Source: Porphyromonadaceae bacterium (GTDB taxonomy: Bacteria > Bacteroidota > Bacteroidia > Bacteroidales > UBA11471). From it: a stretch of 5,837 nt of DNA. The stretch covers positions 1 through 5,837 of the forward strand of contig JAJQIP010000063.1 of NCBI GenBank assembly GCA_021199145.1, written 5' to 3'. The position numbers and the translations under genes are program-made. Below, one piece after another: positions 1 through 5,837 of this stretch. The stretch's first letter is position 1; each line of letters starts with the position of its first letter. The notes beneath the pieces are model-generated. The model made no database searches. It was given only the letters and a program-made list of their open reading frames with translations, and had not been told where the DNA came from.

Positions 1-302
1 GGTTAAAACAGTTCAATCCCGTAGGGCCGGGGAATATGAATCCGGTTTTTTCGACCCAAGGACTTTACGATGCCGGTTCGCATTTAGTTGGCCGTAATCA
101 GGAGCATCTTAAACTCAAACTTCGTGACCCTCGGAGTTCGGTTACGATGAGCGGTATCGCTTTCGGCATGCACGAACACTTTTCCAGTCTCAAGAGCGGA
201 ATGCCCGTCGATGTGTGTTATACCTTGGAAGAGAACAGTTTCAACGGAAAAATCACTTTACAATTGCAGGTAAAGGACATCCGTCTCTCCGAAAACACCT
301 GA
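1..302 (+). CDS. recJ: RecJ single-stranded-DNA-specific exonuclease, C-terminal fragment
   Basis: This is the last 99 codons of a gene whose start lies left of the window; the reading frame begins at base 3 and ends with TGA at 300-302. RecJ degrades single-stranded DNA 5' to 3' in the cytoplasm during recombination repair and mismatch repair. The visible part is the C-terminal OB-fold region, which helps bind DNA; the DHH/DHHA1 catalytic domains are not in the window. Recognition rests on the opening LKQFNPVGPGNMNPVF, which matches the RecJ 'PFGxGN.xPxF' motif with V in place of the usual F. It is followed by the family pattern 'LVGRNQEHLKLKL', 'GIAFGMHEHF', 'VDVCYTLEENSFNG' and a closing 'LQLQVKDIR'. 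Nothing suggests truncation: the end falls just after the final beta strand, as expected for the family. Assignment is by motif recognition and recalled homologues. Confidence 0.85.
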   Translation, partial: LKQFNPVGPGNMNPVFSTQGLYDAGSHLVGRNQEHLKLKLRDPRSSVTMSGIAFGMHEHFSSLKSGMPVDVCYTLEENSFNGKITLQLQVKDIRLSENT

Positions 303-372
303 AGAATTAGAATGGGTGGTGTGCTTATAGGAAGGACGGAAACGGATAATTAATGGACAAAAAGCAAGTATT

Positions 373-549
373 ATGGAAAAAAAAGAGGCAATGATGTACC
401 TTGCTTTGGGCATCCAGGCTCGTAAGGGAAATGATGAAGCGAAGCGGTTGCTTGAGGCAGAAGAGAAATTACGGGCGGAAACAGGTCGGCCGTCCCTGCA
501 AGAGGAGATGTTACGCTGGGCAGATTCCTTAGAGAAGAAACAGAAATAG
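373..549 (+). CDS. Small charged helical protein of unknown function (58 aa)
   Basis: I do not recognise this ORF. It begins at ATG 373 (MEKKEAMMYLALGIQARKGN) and stops at TAG 547-549. An in-frame TAG at 328-330 and the lack of another ATG fix this start. The product is soluble, rich in Glu, Lys, Arg and Ala, has no signal peptide or membrane segment, and reads as two or three amphipathic helices, with a stretch near residues 22-37 (DEAKRLLEAEEKLRAE) that could pack as a short coiled coil. The ATG is preceded by A-rich DNA, typical of Bacteroidetes translation starts, rather than by a Shine-Dalgarno sequence. It lies 70 bases after recJ on the same strand with no clear promoter between, so it may be co-transcribed with recJ. 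Base composition is closer to recJ than to the AT-rich gene that follows. Coding status is likely but not certain because of its size. Confidence 0.6.
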   Translation: MEKKEAMMYLALGIQARKGNDEAKRLLEAEEKLRAETGRPSLQEEMLRWADSLEKKQK

Positions 550-553
550 GGGG

Positions 554-586
554 CCATAGGAATCGAAAGAAAAGTTCCTGGGTTTT
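554..586 (+). terminator. Weak terminator-like hairpin after the small ORF
   Basis: AGGAA at 558-562 can pair with TTCCT at 575-579. Past a two-base bulge (556-557), CC at 554-555 can pair with GG at 580-581. The loop is 12 bases and TTTT follows at 583-586. Position just after the stop at 549 suits the end of a recJ-small ORF transcript, but the stem is short and the T-tract minimal, so this is only a weak candidate. Confidence 0.22.
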
Positions 587-650
587 ACCATTTTAAGGGA
601 AATGACATGAATAACGTGGAATTTCTATATTTATAAATTGTTGATAATGT

Positions 651-679
651 TTTGATTTCGTGCAAAAACATTAAATTTG
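651..679 (+). promoter_or_regulatory. Bacteroidetes-type promoter for the lipoprotein gene
   Basis: TAAATTTG at 672-679 matches the Bacteroidetes primary-sigma -7 consensus TAnnTTTG exactly. TTTG at 651-654 matches the -33 element, but the 17-base spacer is shorter than the usual roughly 19-21. Transcription would begin near 684-687, giving a leader of about 17-20 bases to ATG 704. The surrounding DNA is strongly AT-rich, which raises the chance of a fortuitous match. Confidence 0.45.
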
Positions 680-703
680 TATGAGAAGAATAAATTAAAC
701 CTA

Positions 704-1201
704 ATGGCGAAACATATATACATAGTTTGTGTTCTTTTAGTGGGTATATTTTATTTAACCTCCTGTTCAACGAGCAAAAGTGTAGTATCTCGTGGTGCAG
801 ACATATCAAAATATTCCTATGTCGTGTTTGGTGGTGAAATAACAGGAGACAGAGAATTGGATGATATTGGATTGCTTGTTCAAAATGAAATTGCAGCGAC
901 AAACTTAAAAGTCGTATCAGCAAGTGAGGGCATTTCCAAAATAGCTCTTGGAGAATATGTTTTAACACCTAATATTAATGTCACAACTGAAAAATGGGAT
1001 GGTGGTCGTACCTATATTGTAATTACTTTTTACGATTATGATACCAATCAGATTGTGGCTGTATTAAAGAGTAGTGGTATTGGATTGATTATTTCTCAAG
1101 ACCAAAGTCTCGCTCTTAATGGCATTCGAAAAAAACTGAATAAAATTTTCAAAAAATCGGGTTCTTCTTTGAAACAATCAGAGCATGAGGTATTTATATA
1201 A
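704..1201 (+). CDS. Small putative outer-membrane lipoprotein, function unknown (165 aa)
   Basis: The protein opens with a lipoprotein signal peptide: MAKH, a hydrophobic core at about residues 5-17, and lipobox LTSC with the acylated Cys at residue 21, leaving a mature chain of about 145 residues. Ser follows the Cys, and the acidic surface-export signal known in Bacteroidetes (such as KDD or QADD just after Cys) is absent, so attachment to the periplasmic face of the outer membrane is inferred. ATG 704 was chosen because it puts the signal peptide at the very N-terminus; the frame also stays open to a TTG at 677, which lies inside the predicted -7 box. The mature part reads as alternating beta strands ('YSYVVFGG', 'GEYVLTPNINV', 'TYIVITFYDYDTNQIVAVL') and a C-terminal basic helix ('LNGIRKKLNKIFKK'). 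This layout recalls small periplasmic DUF4136 or CsgG/TolB-N-like lipoproteins, but I cannot assign a family. G+C is 33-38% in counted lines against about 52% for purL, suggesting acquisition. Its last 24 bases overlap the 3' end of the convergent exporter gene. Confidence 0.75.
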   Translation: MAKHIYIVCVLLVGIFYLTSCSTSKSVVSRGADISKYSYVVFGGEITGDRELDDIGLLVQNEIAATNLKVVSASEGISKIALGEYVLTPNINVTTEKWDGGRTYIVITFYDYDTNQIVAVLKSSGIGLIISQDQSLALNGIRKKLNKIFKKSGSSLKQSEHEVFI

Positions 1202-1831
1202 GCCCGTGCCGATGCCGATGAGGGACATGAGGAGGATAATGGTGCTGATGCCTCGGTTGATAAGCCATAGGCTGCGGAGGCTGAATCGTGAGCGGAACTT
1301 GTTGATGATGAAGGTGATGGTGAACCACCAGATGAAAGCCCCGGTGATAATGGAGAGGTAGGCGATGATGTAGTGTCCGGGCCGCATTTCCGGCAGGAAG
1401 AAATTGAGGCGGGCATAGAGTCCGATGATGAGGAAAAGAATCAACGGGTTGGAGAGGGTCAGCAAGAAGGAGGAGGCGAAATCCTGGGCAAAGGAGTTTT
1501 GACGGTTCAGATTCTTCCGGATGTTACGGACGGGATTCTGCCGGTAGAGGTAGATAGCGAAACCGGCCAGTACGAGACTCCCTACAATTTGCAGTGGAGC
1601 CTGGTTCTGTTCGATGAAATCGACAGTAATGGAGAGTCCGAAACCCGCAATCATGGAGTAGAGTATATCGGAGAGGGAAGCCCCAATCCCCGTTGCCAAT
1701 CCCGAAAGTCTCCCTTTGTTGAGGGTCCGTTGGATACATAGTACGCCGATAGGACCCATGGGCGCCGACACCAATATGCCGATAAGCAGGCCTCTTATAA
1801 TGATATATAGCAGTAATTCTATTGCGGTCAT
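1178..1831 (-). CDS. LysE/RhtB-family small-molecule exporter (217 aa)
   Basis: This is an inner-membrane protein of the LysE superfamily, whose members export amino acids or related small metabolites using the ion gradient; the substrate here cannot be read from sequence. The family signature is in the first helix and loop: 'GILVSAPMGPIGVLCIQRTL' at about residues 18-37, then 'NKGRLSGLATGIGASLSD' leading into helix 2. Six hydrophobic segments are visible, at about residues 5-30, 43-68, 78-94, 118-143, 152-177 and 190-214, the usual number. The fourth carries the family-typical 'LSNPLILF'. Length is normal. ATG 1831 is preferred because it gives a compact N-terminus (MTAIELLLYIIIRG); an in-frame GTG at 1840 would add three residues and sits better relative to the GAGGAGA at 1857-1851. 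The gene is divergent from purL and convergent with the lipoprotein gene, so it is probably transcribed alone. Its stop (TGA, 1180-1178) lies inside the lipoprotein gene. Confidence 0.85.
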   Translation of the reverse strand: MTAIELLLYIIIRGLLIGILVSAPMGPIGVLCIQRTLNKGRLSGLATGIGASLSDILYSMIAGFGLSITVDFIEQNQAPLQIVGSLVLAGFAIYLYRQNPVRNIRKNLNRQNSFAQDFASSFLLTLSNPLILFLIIGLYARLNFFLPEMRPGHYIIAYLSIITGAFIWWFTITFIINKFRSRFSLRSLWLINRGISTIILLMSLIGIGTGLYKYLML

Positions 1832-1850
1832 CCCGGCCACTCGTTAGAAA

Positions 1851-1857
1851 TCTCCTC
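1851..1857 (-). promoter_or_regulatory. Shine-Dalgarno-like GAGGAGA upstream of the exporter
   Basis: Read on the minus strand, GAGGAGA lies 10 bases before the GTG at 1840 and 19 bases before the ATG at 1831. Strong Shine-Dalgarno sequences are uncommon in Bacteroidetes, so it is notable. If it is used, it favours the GTG start; if not, the ATG is the natural choice. Confidence 0.35.
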
Positions 1858-1858
1858 G

Positions 1859-1866
1859 CAAATATA
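1859..1866 (-). promoter_or_regulatory. Candidate -7 element for the exporter gene
   Basis: The minus strand reads TATATTTG from 1866 to 1859, an exact match to TAnnTTTG. No TTTG-like -33 element stands at the expected distance. Transcription would start near 1853, inside the GAGGAGA just downstream, leaving a leader of about 13-23 bases. The element is therefore tentative. Confidence 0.3.
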
Positions 1867-1897
1867 CAGATTATTGCCAAAAATAGTTTTCTTATAA

Positions 1898-1930
1898 TTT
1901 CTTAATAGACGAGGCTTTTTAGTACCTTTG
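1898..1930 (+). promoter_or_regulatory. Bacteroidetes-type promoter for purL
   Basis: TACCTTTG at 1923-1930 matches the -7 consensus TAnnTTTG exactly. TTTC at 1898-1901 matches the -33 element TTTG at three of four bases, with a 21-base spacer. Transcription would begin near 1936, giving a leader of about 50 bases before ATG 1987. I saw no operator or riboswitch in this leader. Confidence 0.55.
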
Positions 1931-1986
1931 CCAAATAAACCCACTTTTTATTCTCCCTATTCGGGAACATGCAAAAAAATAGGAAA

Positions 1987-4900
1987 ATGGTTCTTTTCTT
2001 TAAAACACCTGAACAACAGATTATTGCTGTCGGTGTTACCGACTTGTCTTCGCAGGAAATCAATGAATTGATTTGGCTTTTCGGTCAGGCGCAACCCCTT
2101 GAAACAGATCATCTGGAAGGATGGTTCGTGGGCCCTCGTAGGGAGATGATAACCCCGTGGAGCACCAACGCCGTCGAGATTACCCAAAACATGGGGATTA
2201 AGGGTATCTCCCGCATCGAGGAGTATTTTCCGGTGGCCAATGATAAGGCCGAGTATGACCCCATGCTCCAACGGATGTATAACGGCCTTGACCAAAAGGT
2301 GTTTGAGGTGAACAAGCAGCCCGATCCGATTGTCTATATTGATGATATTGCCGCCTATAACGCACAAGAGGGGTTGGCCCTGAGTCCGGAGGAGGTCGAA
2401 TATCTCAATGGGTTGGGACGGAAATTGGGACGGAAACTTACCGACAGCGAAGTGTTCGGATTTTCCCAAGTCAATTCGGAGCACTGCCGGCATAAAATTT
2501 TCAATGGCGTGTTCATCATCGACGGGGAAGAGAAGGAGAGCTCCCTATTCAAACTCATCAAGCGGACTTCGGAAGAGAATCGTAACCGGCTTGTTTCGGC
2601 CTATACGGACAATGTCGCTTTCAACAAAGGTCCTGTAGTCGAGCAGTTCGCCCCCGCCACGCAGGACAAACCGGATTTCTTCACGATAAAAGATATCGAT
2701 ACGGTTATCTCCCTCAAGGCTGAGACCCATAATTTCCCGACTACCGTGGAGCCGTTCAATGGAGCCGCCACGGGTACGGGCGGTGAGATACGTGACCGTC
2801 TCGGCGGAGGAAAGGCCAGTCTTCCGATAGCCGGAACAGCCGTCTATATGACCGCCTATCCCCGTCCCGACGGAGGGCGGCCGTGGGAGAATATTTTGCA
2901 GCCTCGGAAGTGGCTGTACCAGACCCCCGAACAGATTCTTATCAAAGCCTCGAACGGGGCTTCCGATTTCGGTAACAAATTCGGCCAACCGCTTATCTGC
3001 GGGTCGTTGCTGACCTTCGAACATGCTGAAAACGGCAAGAATTTCGCCTATGACAAGGTGGTCATGCTGGCAGGAGGCGTGGGATTCGCCTCCCTGCGTG
3101 ACGCCTTGAAAGGAGAGCCCCTTCCCGATGAGAAAGTGGTGGTGTTGGGCGGTGACAATTACCGTATCGGCATGGGCGGCGGTGCCGTCTCGTCGGTCGA
3201 TACCGGCCAATATGCCAATGCTATAGAATTGAATGCCGTACAACGGGCCAATCCGGAGATGCAGAAACGGGTGGCGAATGTTATCCGGGCCTTGGCCGAG
3301 GGGGAGAGCAACCCCATTATTTCTGTCCATGACCATGGTGCGGGTGGACACCTGAACGCCCTCTCGGAACTGGTCGAATCGACTGGCGGAAAAATCGATA
3401 TGGCGAAGTTACCCATCGGTGACCCCACCCTTTCGGCCAAAGAGATTGTGGGGAACGAGAGTCAGGAGCGGATGGGTCTGCTCATTGCCGAGAAAGATAT
3501 CGACTATGTCTCCCGAGTGGCTGACCGAGAACGCTCCCCGATGTATGTCGTGGGAACGACGACGGACGACCATCGCTTCGTCTTCGAGCAGGCCGATGGC
3601 GTGCGTCCCATTGACCTCGAAATGGAGGATATGTTCGGCAAGCCCCCCCGTACTGTCATTCGGGATACGAGTGTGGAGGAGAGCTATGAAGCGGTAGACT
3701 ATAGTCTGGCTGACCTTCATACCTATGTCGAGCGGGTGCTGCAATTGGAGGCGGTAGCCTGCAAAGATTGGCTGACCAATAAGGTTGACCGGTCGGTGAC
3801 GGGTAAAGTCGCCCGTCAGCAATGTCAGGGAGAGATACAGTTGCCGTTGAGTGATTGTGGCGTTGTGGCCCTCGATTATCGGGGAAAGGCGGGAATCGCC
3901 ACTTCGATAGGCCATGCTCCCCAAGCGGCTTTGGTTGACTCTGCCGCCGGTTCGGTTCTGTCCATAGCCGAAGCACTGACCAATATTGTATGGGCCCCTC
4001 TGAAAGCGGGATTGGAGAGCGTTTCGCTGAGTGCCAACTGGATGTGGCCGTGCAAAAATCTCGGAGAAGACGCCCGTCTGTACAAGGCCGTCGAAGCCTG
4101 CAGCAGGTTCGCTTGTGAATTGGGAATCAATATTCCGACGGGGAAAGACAGTCTTTCCATGACGCAGAAATACGGTGACGAGAAGGTCTACTCTCCCGGC
4201 ACGGTCATTATCTCGGCCGCCGCTGAAGTGAGTGACGTGAAACGGGTCGTTTCGCCGGTATTGGTACAAGACCATCGGACGGCCGTCTATTATATCGACT
4301 TCTCGTTCGACGCTTTCTCCTTAGGCGGGTCCGCCTTCGCCCAATCGTTGGGGAGAGTGGGCGATTCCGTACCGACGGTGCAGGAGAGCGAATATTTCGC
4401 TTCGGCCTTCGATGCCGTCCAGCAACTGATTGCCAAAGATCTTGTTGTGGCTGGGCATGACATTTCGGCCGGAGGTATGATAACCGCCCTGTTGGAGATG
4501 AATTTCGCCAACGTACACGGAGGTCTTCATGTCAAACTCGACAAACTTCCCGAACCGGATCTCATCAAGATACTGTTTAGCGAAAATCCCGGCGTGCTCA
4601 TTCAGGTCAAGGATCGCAAGCAGGTGGAGAAAATCCTCGAAGAGGCCGGTGTAGGATATGCCGTTGTGGCCCATCCGTGCGAAGAACGGCAACTTGTGGT
4701 GAGCAAAAACGGGAGCGAATACGCCTTTGATATCGATGCCTTGCGGGATGTGTGGTACACTTCATCGTACCTTCTCGATCGGAAACAGAGCGGAGAGGTA
4801 CAGGCCAAAGCCCGTTTCCAGAATTATAAAGTCCAGCCGTTACGATTTTCCTTCGGGACGAATTTCACCGGAAGACTGCGTTCTTACGGCATTTCGCCCG

Positions 4901-5673
4901 ACCGTCGTCAGCCGACGGGGATAAAGGCCGCCATCATCCGAGAAAAAGGGGTGAATGGCGATAGGGAGATGGCCTATTCGCTTTACTTGGCTGGCTTCGA
5001 TGTAAAAGATGTGCATATGACCGACCTCATCAACGGTCGTGAGACGCTGGAAGAGGTGAATATGATTGTCTATTGCGGCGGCTTCTCCAATTCCGATGTC
5101 CTGGGTTCGGCCAAAGGTTGGGCGGGAGCCTTTCTATGGAATGAGCGGGCCAAGCGTGCGTTGGATGCCTTTTATGCCCGTACGGATACCCTCAGCCTGG
5201 GTATCTGCAACGGTTGCCAGTTGATGGTGGAGTTGGGACTGCTGACCCCCGACCATGCCGAGAAGCCTCGGATGTCGCACAACGATTCGCACAAATTCGA
5301 ATCGGAATTCATTTCGCTCACCATACCCGAGAACCGTTCGGTCATGTTCGGTTCGCTTTCAGGCCGTCGGTTAGGTCTTTGGGTCGCCCATGGAGAGGGA
5401 AAATTCAATTTCCCTTACGCTCTTGACCGGTATCATATCGTGGCGCAGTACAGTTACGATGCCTATCCGGGCAACCCGAACGGTTCGCCCAGTGCCATCG
5501 CCGGCATCGCTTCGGTAGATGGGCGGCATCTGGCCATGATGCCCCATCTGGAGCGGGCCATCTTCCCTTGGCAATGGGCCTATTATCCCCGTGAGCGGAA
5601 GGGAGACGAAGTTTCCCCGTGGATTGAGGCTTTTGTGAATGCCCGGAAGTGGATTGAGAATGTCAAACATTAG
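1987..5673 (+). CDS. purL: Phosphoribosylformylglycinamidine (FGAM) synthase, single-chain PurL
   Basis: PurL catalyses the fourth step of de novo purine synthesis in the cytoplasm: FGAR + glutamine + ATP gives FGAM + glutamate + ADP + phosphate. The 1228-residue chain is the large fused form, slightly shorter than the roughly 1,290-residue proteobacterial enzyme. Visible in order: N-terminal domain with 'GPRREMITPW' (about 49-58); linker 'NSEHCRHK' (163-170); first synthetase half with 'AETHNFPT' (245-252), 'GTGGEIRD' (263-270), 'GGDNYRIG' (388-395), 'HDHGAGGH' (448-455) and 'NESQERMG' (490-497); second half with 'VDRSVTGK' (600-607), 'PTGKDS' (717-722), 'GHDISAGG' (823-830) and 'ENPG' (866-869). 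The C-terminal class I glutaminase has 'GICNGC' with nucleophile Cys1074, 'AHGEGKF' (1134-1140) and catalytic His1187 and Glu1189. The residue between that pair is Leu rather than Pro. ATG 1987 (MVLFFKTPEQQ) was chosen because, as I recall them, Bacteroidetes homologues start at this point and an A-rich tract precedes it; ATG 1969 would add six residues. It leads a likely operon with the next gene. Confidence 0.97.
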   Translation: MVLFFKTPEQQIIAVGVTDLSSQEINELIWLFGQAQPLETDHLEGWFVGPRREMITPWSTNAVEITQNMGIKGISRIEEYFPVANDKAEYDPMLQRMYNGLDQKVFEVNKQPDPIVYIDDIAAYNAQEGLALSPEEVEYLNGLGRKLGRKLTDSEVFGFSQVNSEHCRHKIFNGVFIIDGEEKESSLFKLIKRTSEENRNRLVSAYTDNVAFNKGPVVEQFAPATQDKPDFFTIKDIDTVISLKAETHNFPTTVEPFNGAATGTGGEIRDRLGGGKASLPIAGTAVYMTAYPRPDGGRPWENILQPRKWLYQTPEQILIKASNGASDFGNKFGQPLICGSLLTFEHAENGKNFAYDKVVMLAGGVGFASLRDALKGEPLPDEKVVVLGGDNYRIGMGGGAVSSVDTGQYANAIELNAVQRANPEMQKRVANVIRALAEGESNPIISVHDHGAGGHLNALSELVESTGGKIDMAKLPIGDPTLSAKEIVGNESQERMGLLIAEKDIDYVSRVADRERSPMYVVGTTTDDHRFVFEQADGVRPIDLEMEDMFGKPPRTVIRDTSVEESYEAVDYSLADLHTYVERVLQLEAVACKDWLTNKVDRSVTGKVARQQCQGEIQLPLSDCGVVALDYRGKAGIATSIGHAPQAALVDSAAGSVLSIAEALTNIVWAPLKAGLESVSLSANWMWPCKNLGEDARLYKAVEACSRFACELGINIPTGKDSLSMTQKYGDEKVYSPGTVIISAAAEVSDVKRVVSPVLVQDHRTAVYYIDFSFDAFSLGGSAFAQSLGRVGDSVPTVQESEYFASAFDAVQQLIAKDLVVAGHDISAGGMITALLEMNFANVHGGLHVKLDKLPEPDLIKILFSENPGVLIQVKDRKQVEKILEEAGVGYAVVAHPCEERQLVVSKNGSEYAFDIDALRDVWYTSSYLLDRKQSGEVQAKARFQNYKVQPLRFSFGTNFTGRLRSYGISPDRRQPTGIKAAIIREKGVNGDREMAYSLYLAGFDVKDVHMTDLINGRETLEEVNMIVYCGGFSNSDVLGSAKGWAGAFLWNERAKRALDAFYARTDTLSLGICNGCQLMVELGLLTPDHAEKPRMSHNDSHKFESEFISLTIPENRSVMFGSLSGRRLGLWVAHGEGKFNFPYALDRYHIVAQYSYDAYPGNPNGSPSAIAGIASVDGRHLAMMPHLERAIFPWQWAYYPRERKGDEVSPWIEAFVNARKWIENVKH

Positions 5674-5685
5674 GCAGATAAGTTT

Positions 5686-5837
5686 ATGGGTGGTTTTTTT
5701 GGAACGATAAAGAAATCAGATTGCGTTGCTGACCTCTATTACGGCATCGATTACAATTCCCACTTAGGGACGAAGCGGGGCGGTATGGTCACCCTTGACA
5801 ACGGGAATTTCACCCGCTCCATACACAACATAGAGAG
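5686..5837 (+). CDS. PurF-like amidophosphoribosyltransferase paralogue, N-terminal fragment
   Basis: This gene begins at ATG 5686, 12 bases after the purL stop, and runs off the right edge after 50 codons. The visible N-terminus has the pattern of a class II (Ntn-type) glutamine amidotransferase domain as in PurF: 'GFFGTI', 'CVADLYYGIDYNSHLG', 'RGGM' and 'RSIHNIE'. PurF makes phosphoribosylamine from PRPP and glutamine-derived ammonia, the first step of purine synthesis. Here the catalytic Cys that normally follows the initiator Met (MCGI) is Gly (MGGF), and the family 'HRGQ(D/E)' reads 'HLGT', losing the conserved Arg. Cys13 is not in the nucleophile position. Glutaminase activity is therefore unlikely. 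From memory, Bacteroidetes carry such an MGGFFG-type protein besides a canonical PurF. The phosphoribosyltransferase half is outside the window, so function is open; no gene symbol is given for that reason. Placement behind purL indicates a purine-linked role and co-transcription. Confidence 0.8.
   Translation, partial: MGGFFGTIKKSDCVADLYYGIDYNSHLGTKRGGMVTLDNGNFTRSIHNIE

Noticed and set aside
312..353. Possible 13-codon peptide starting at ATG 312 between recJ and the small ORF
   Set aside because: Too short and without supporting signals; the spacing does not suggest a leader peptide for the next gene.
585..968. Minus-strand 127-codon frame opposite the lipoprotein gene
   Set aside because: The composition is what AT-rich antisense sequence produces; it has no motif, and the plus strand carries a signal peptide with lipobox.
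1373..1741. Plus-strand 122-codon frame rich in Glu and Gly inside the exporter gene
   Set aside because: It is the complement of the exporter's membrane-helix codons; the minus-strand frame has the clear LysE signature.
1953..1966. Small inverted repeat TCCC-TATTC-GGGA in the purL leader, considered as an attenuator or operator
   Set aside because: Only four base pairs, no alternative pairing partner and no T-tract; too weak to support a regulatory element.
2545..4275. Long minus-strand open frames (268 and 288 codons) opposite purL
   Set aside because: They lie wholly antisense to a well-conserved enzyme, show no recognisable domains, and are explained by purL codon bias keeping the opposite strand open.
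1..5837. CRISPR array, tRNA/rRNA genes, insertion sequence, toxin-antitoxin or phage-defence cassette
   Set aside because: Reading both strands showed no direct-repeat array, no recognisable RNA gene, no transposase and no paired small genes of such a kind; the genes present are core metabolism, repair, transport and one lipoprotein.

Overview
The window looks like chromosomal DNA from a member of the Bacteroidales (Bacteroidota). Three things point there. PurL is the long single-chain form and, from memory, closely resembles Bacteroides-type PurL. Two of the promoters match the Bacteroidetes -7 consensus TAnnTTTG. Start codons mostly lack strong Shine-Dalgarno sequences and are preceded by A-rich DNA. 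Counted lines of purL are about 52-53% G+C. The genus cannot be fixed from this sequence.

Layout from left to right: the 3' end of recJ (single-strand DNA exonuclease) runs off the left edge and ends at 302. A 58-codon charged helical ORF of unknown function follows (373-549). After a short intergenic stretch with a Bacteroidetes-type promoter comes a small lipoprotein gene (704-1201), clearly AT-richer than its surroundings (33-38% G+C in counted lines). It converges on, and overlaps by 24 bases, a minus-strand LysE/RhtB-family exporter gene (1178-1831). A divergent intergenic region (1832-1986) separates the exporter from purL (1987-5673), a complete and apparently intact FGAM synthase. Twelve bases later a second purine-type gene begins (5686 to the right edge). 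It is a PurF-like protein whose visible N-terminus has lost the glutaminase nucleophile.

The right two thirds is a purine-biosynthesis transcription unit: purL and the downstream purF-like gene share strand and have a 12-base gap. The left third combines a DNA-repair gene end, two small genes of unknown function and an exporter, with no obvious pathway link to purL. The AT-rich lipoprotein gene looks like a later arrival in an otherwise core neighbourhood.

No RNA gene, CRISPR array, insertion sequence or long repeat was seen, and no stretch over 300 bases lacks a gene. I see no convincing new multi-gene system. The best leads are the glutaminase-dead start of the PurF-like protein next to purL, and the compositional break and 3' overlap at the lipoprotein/exporter junction.
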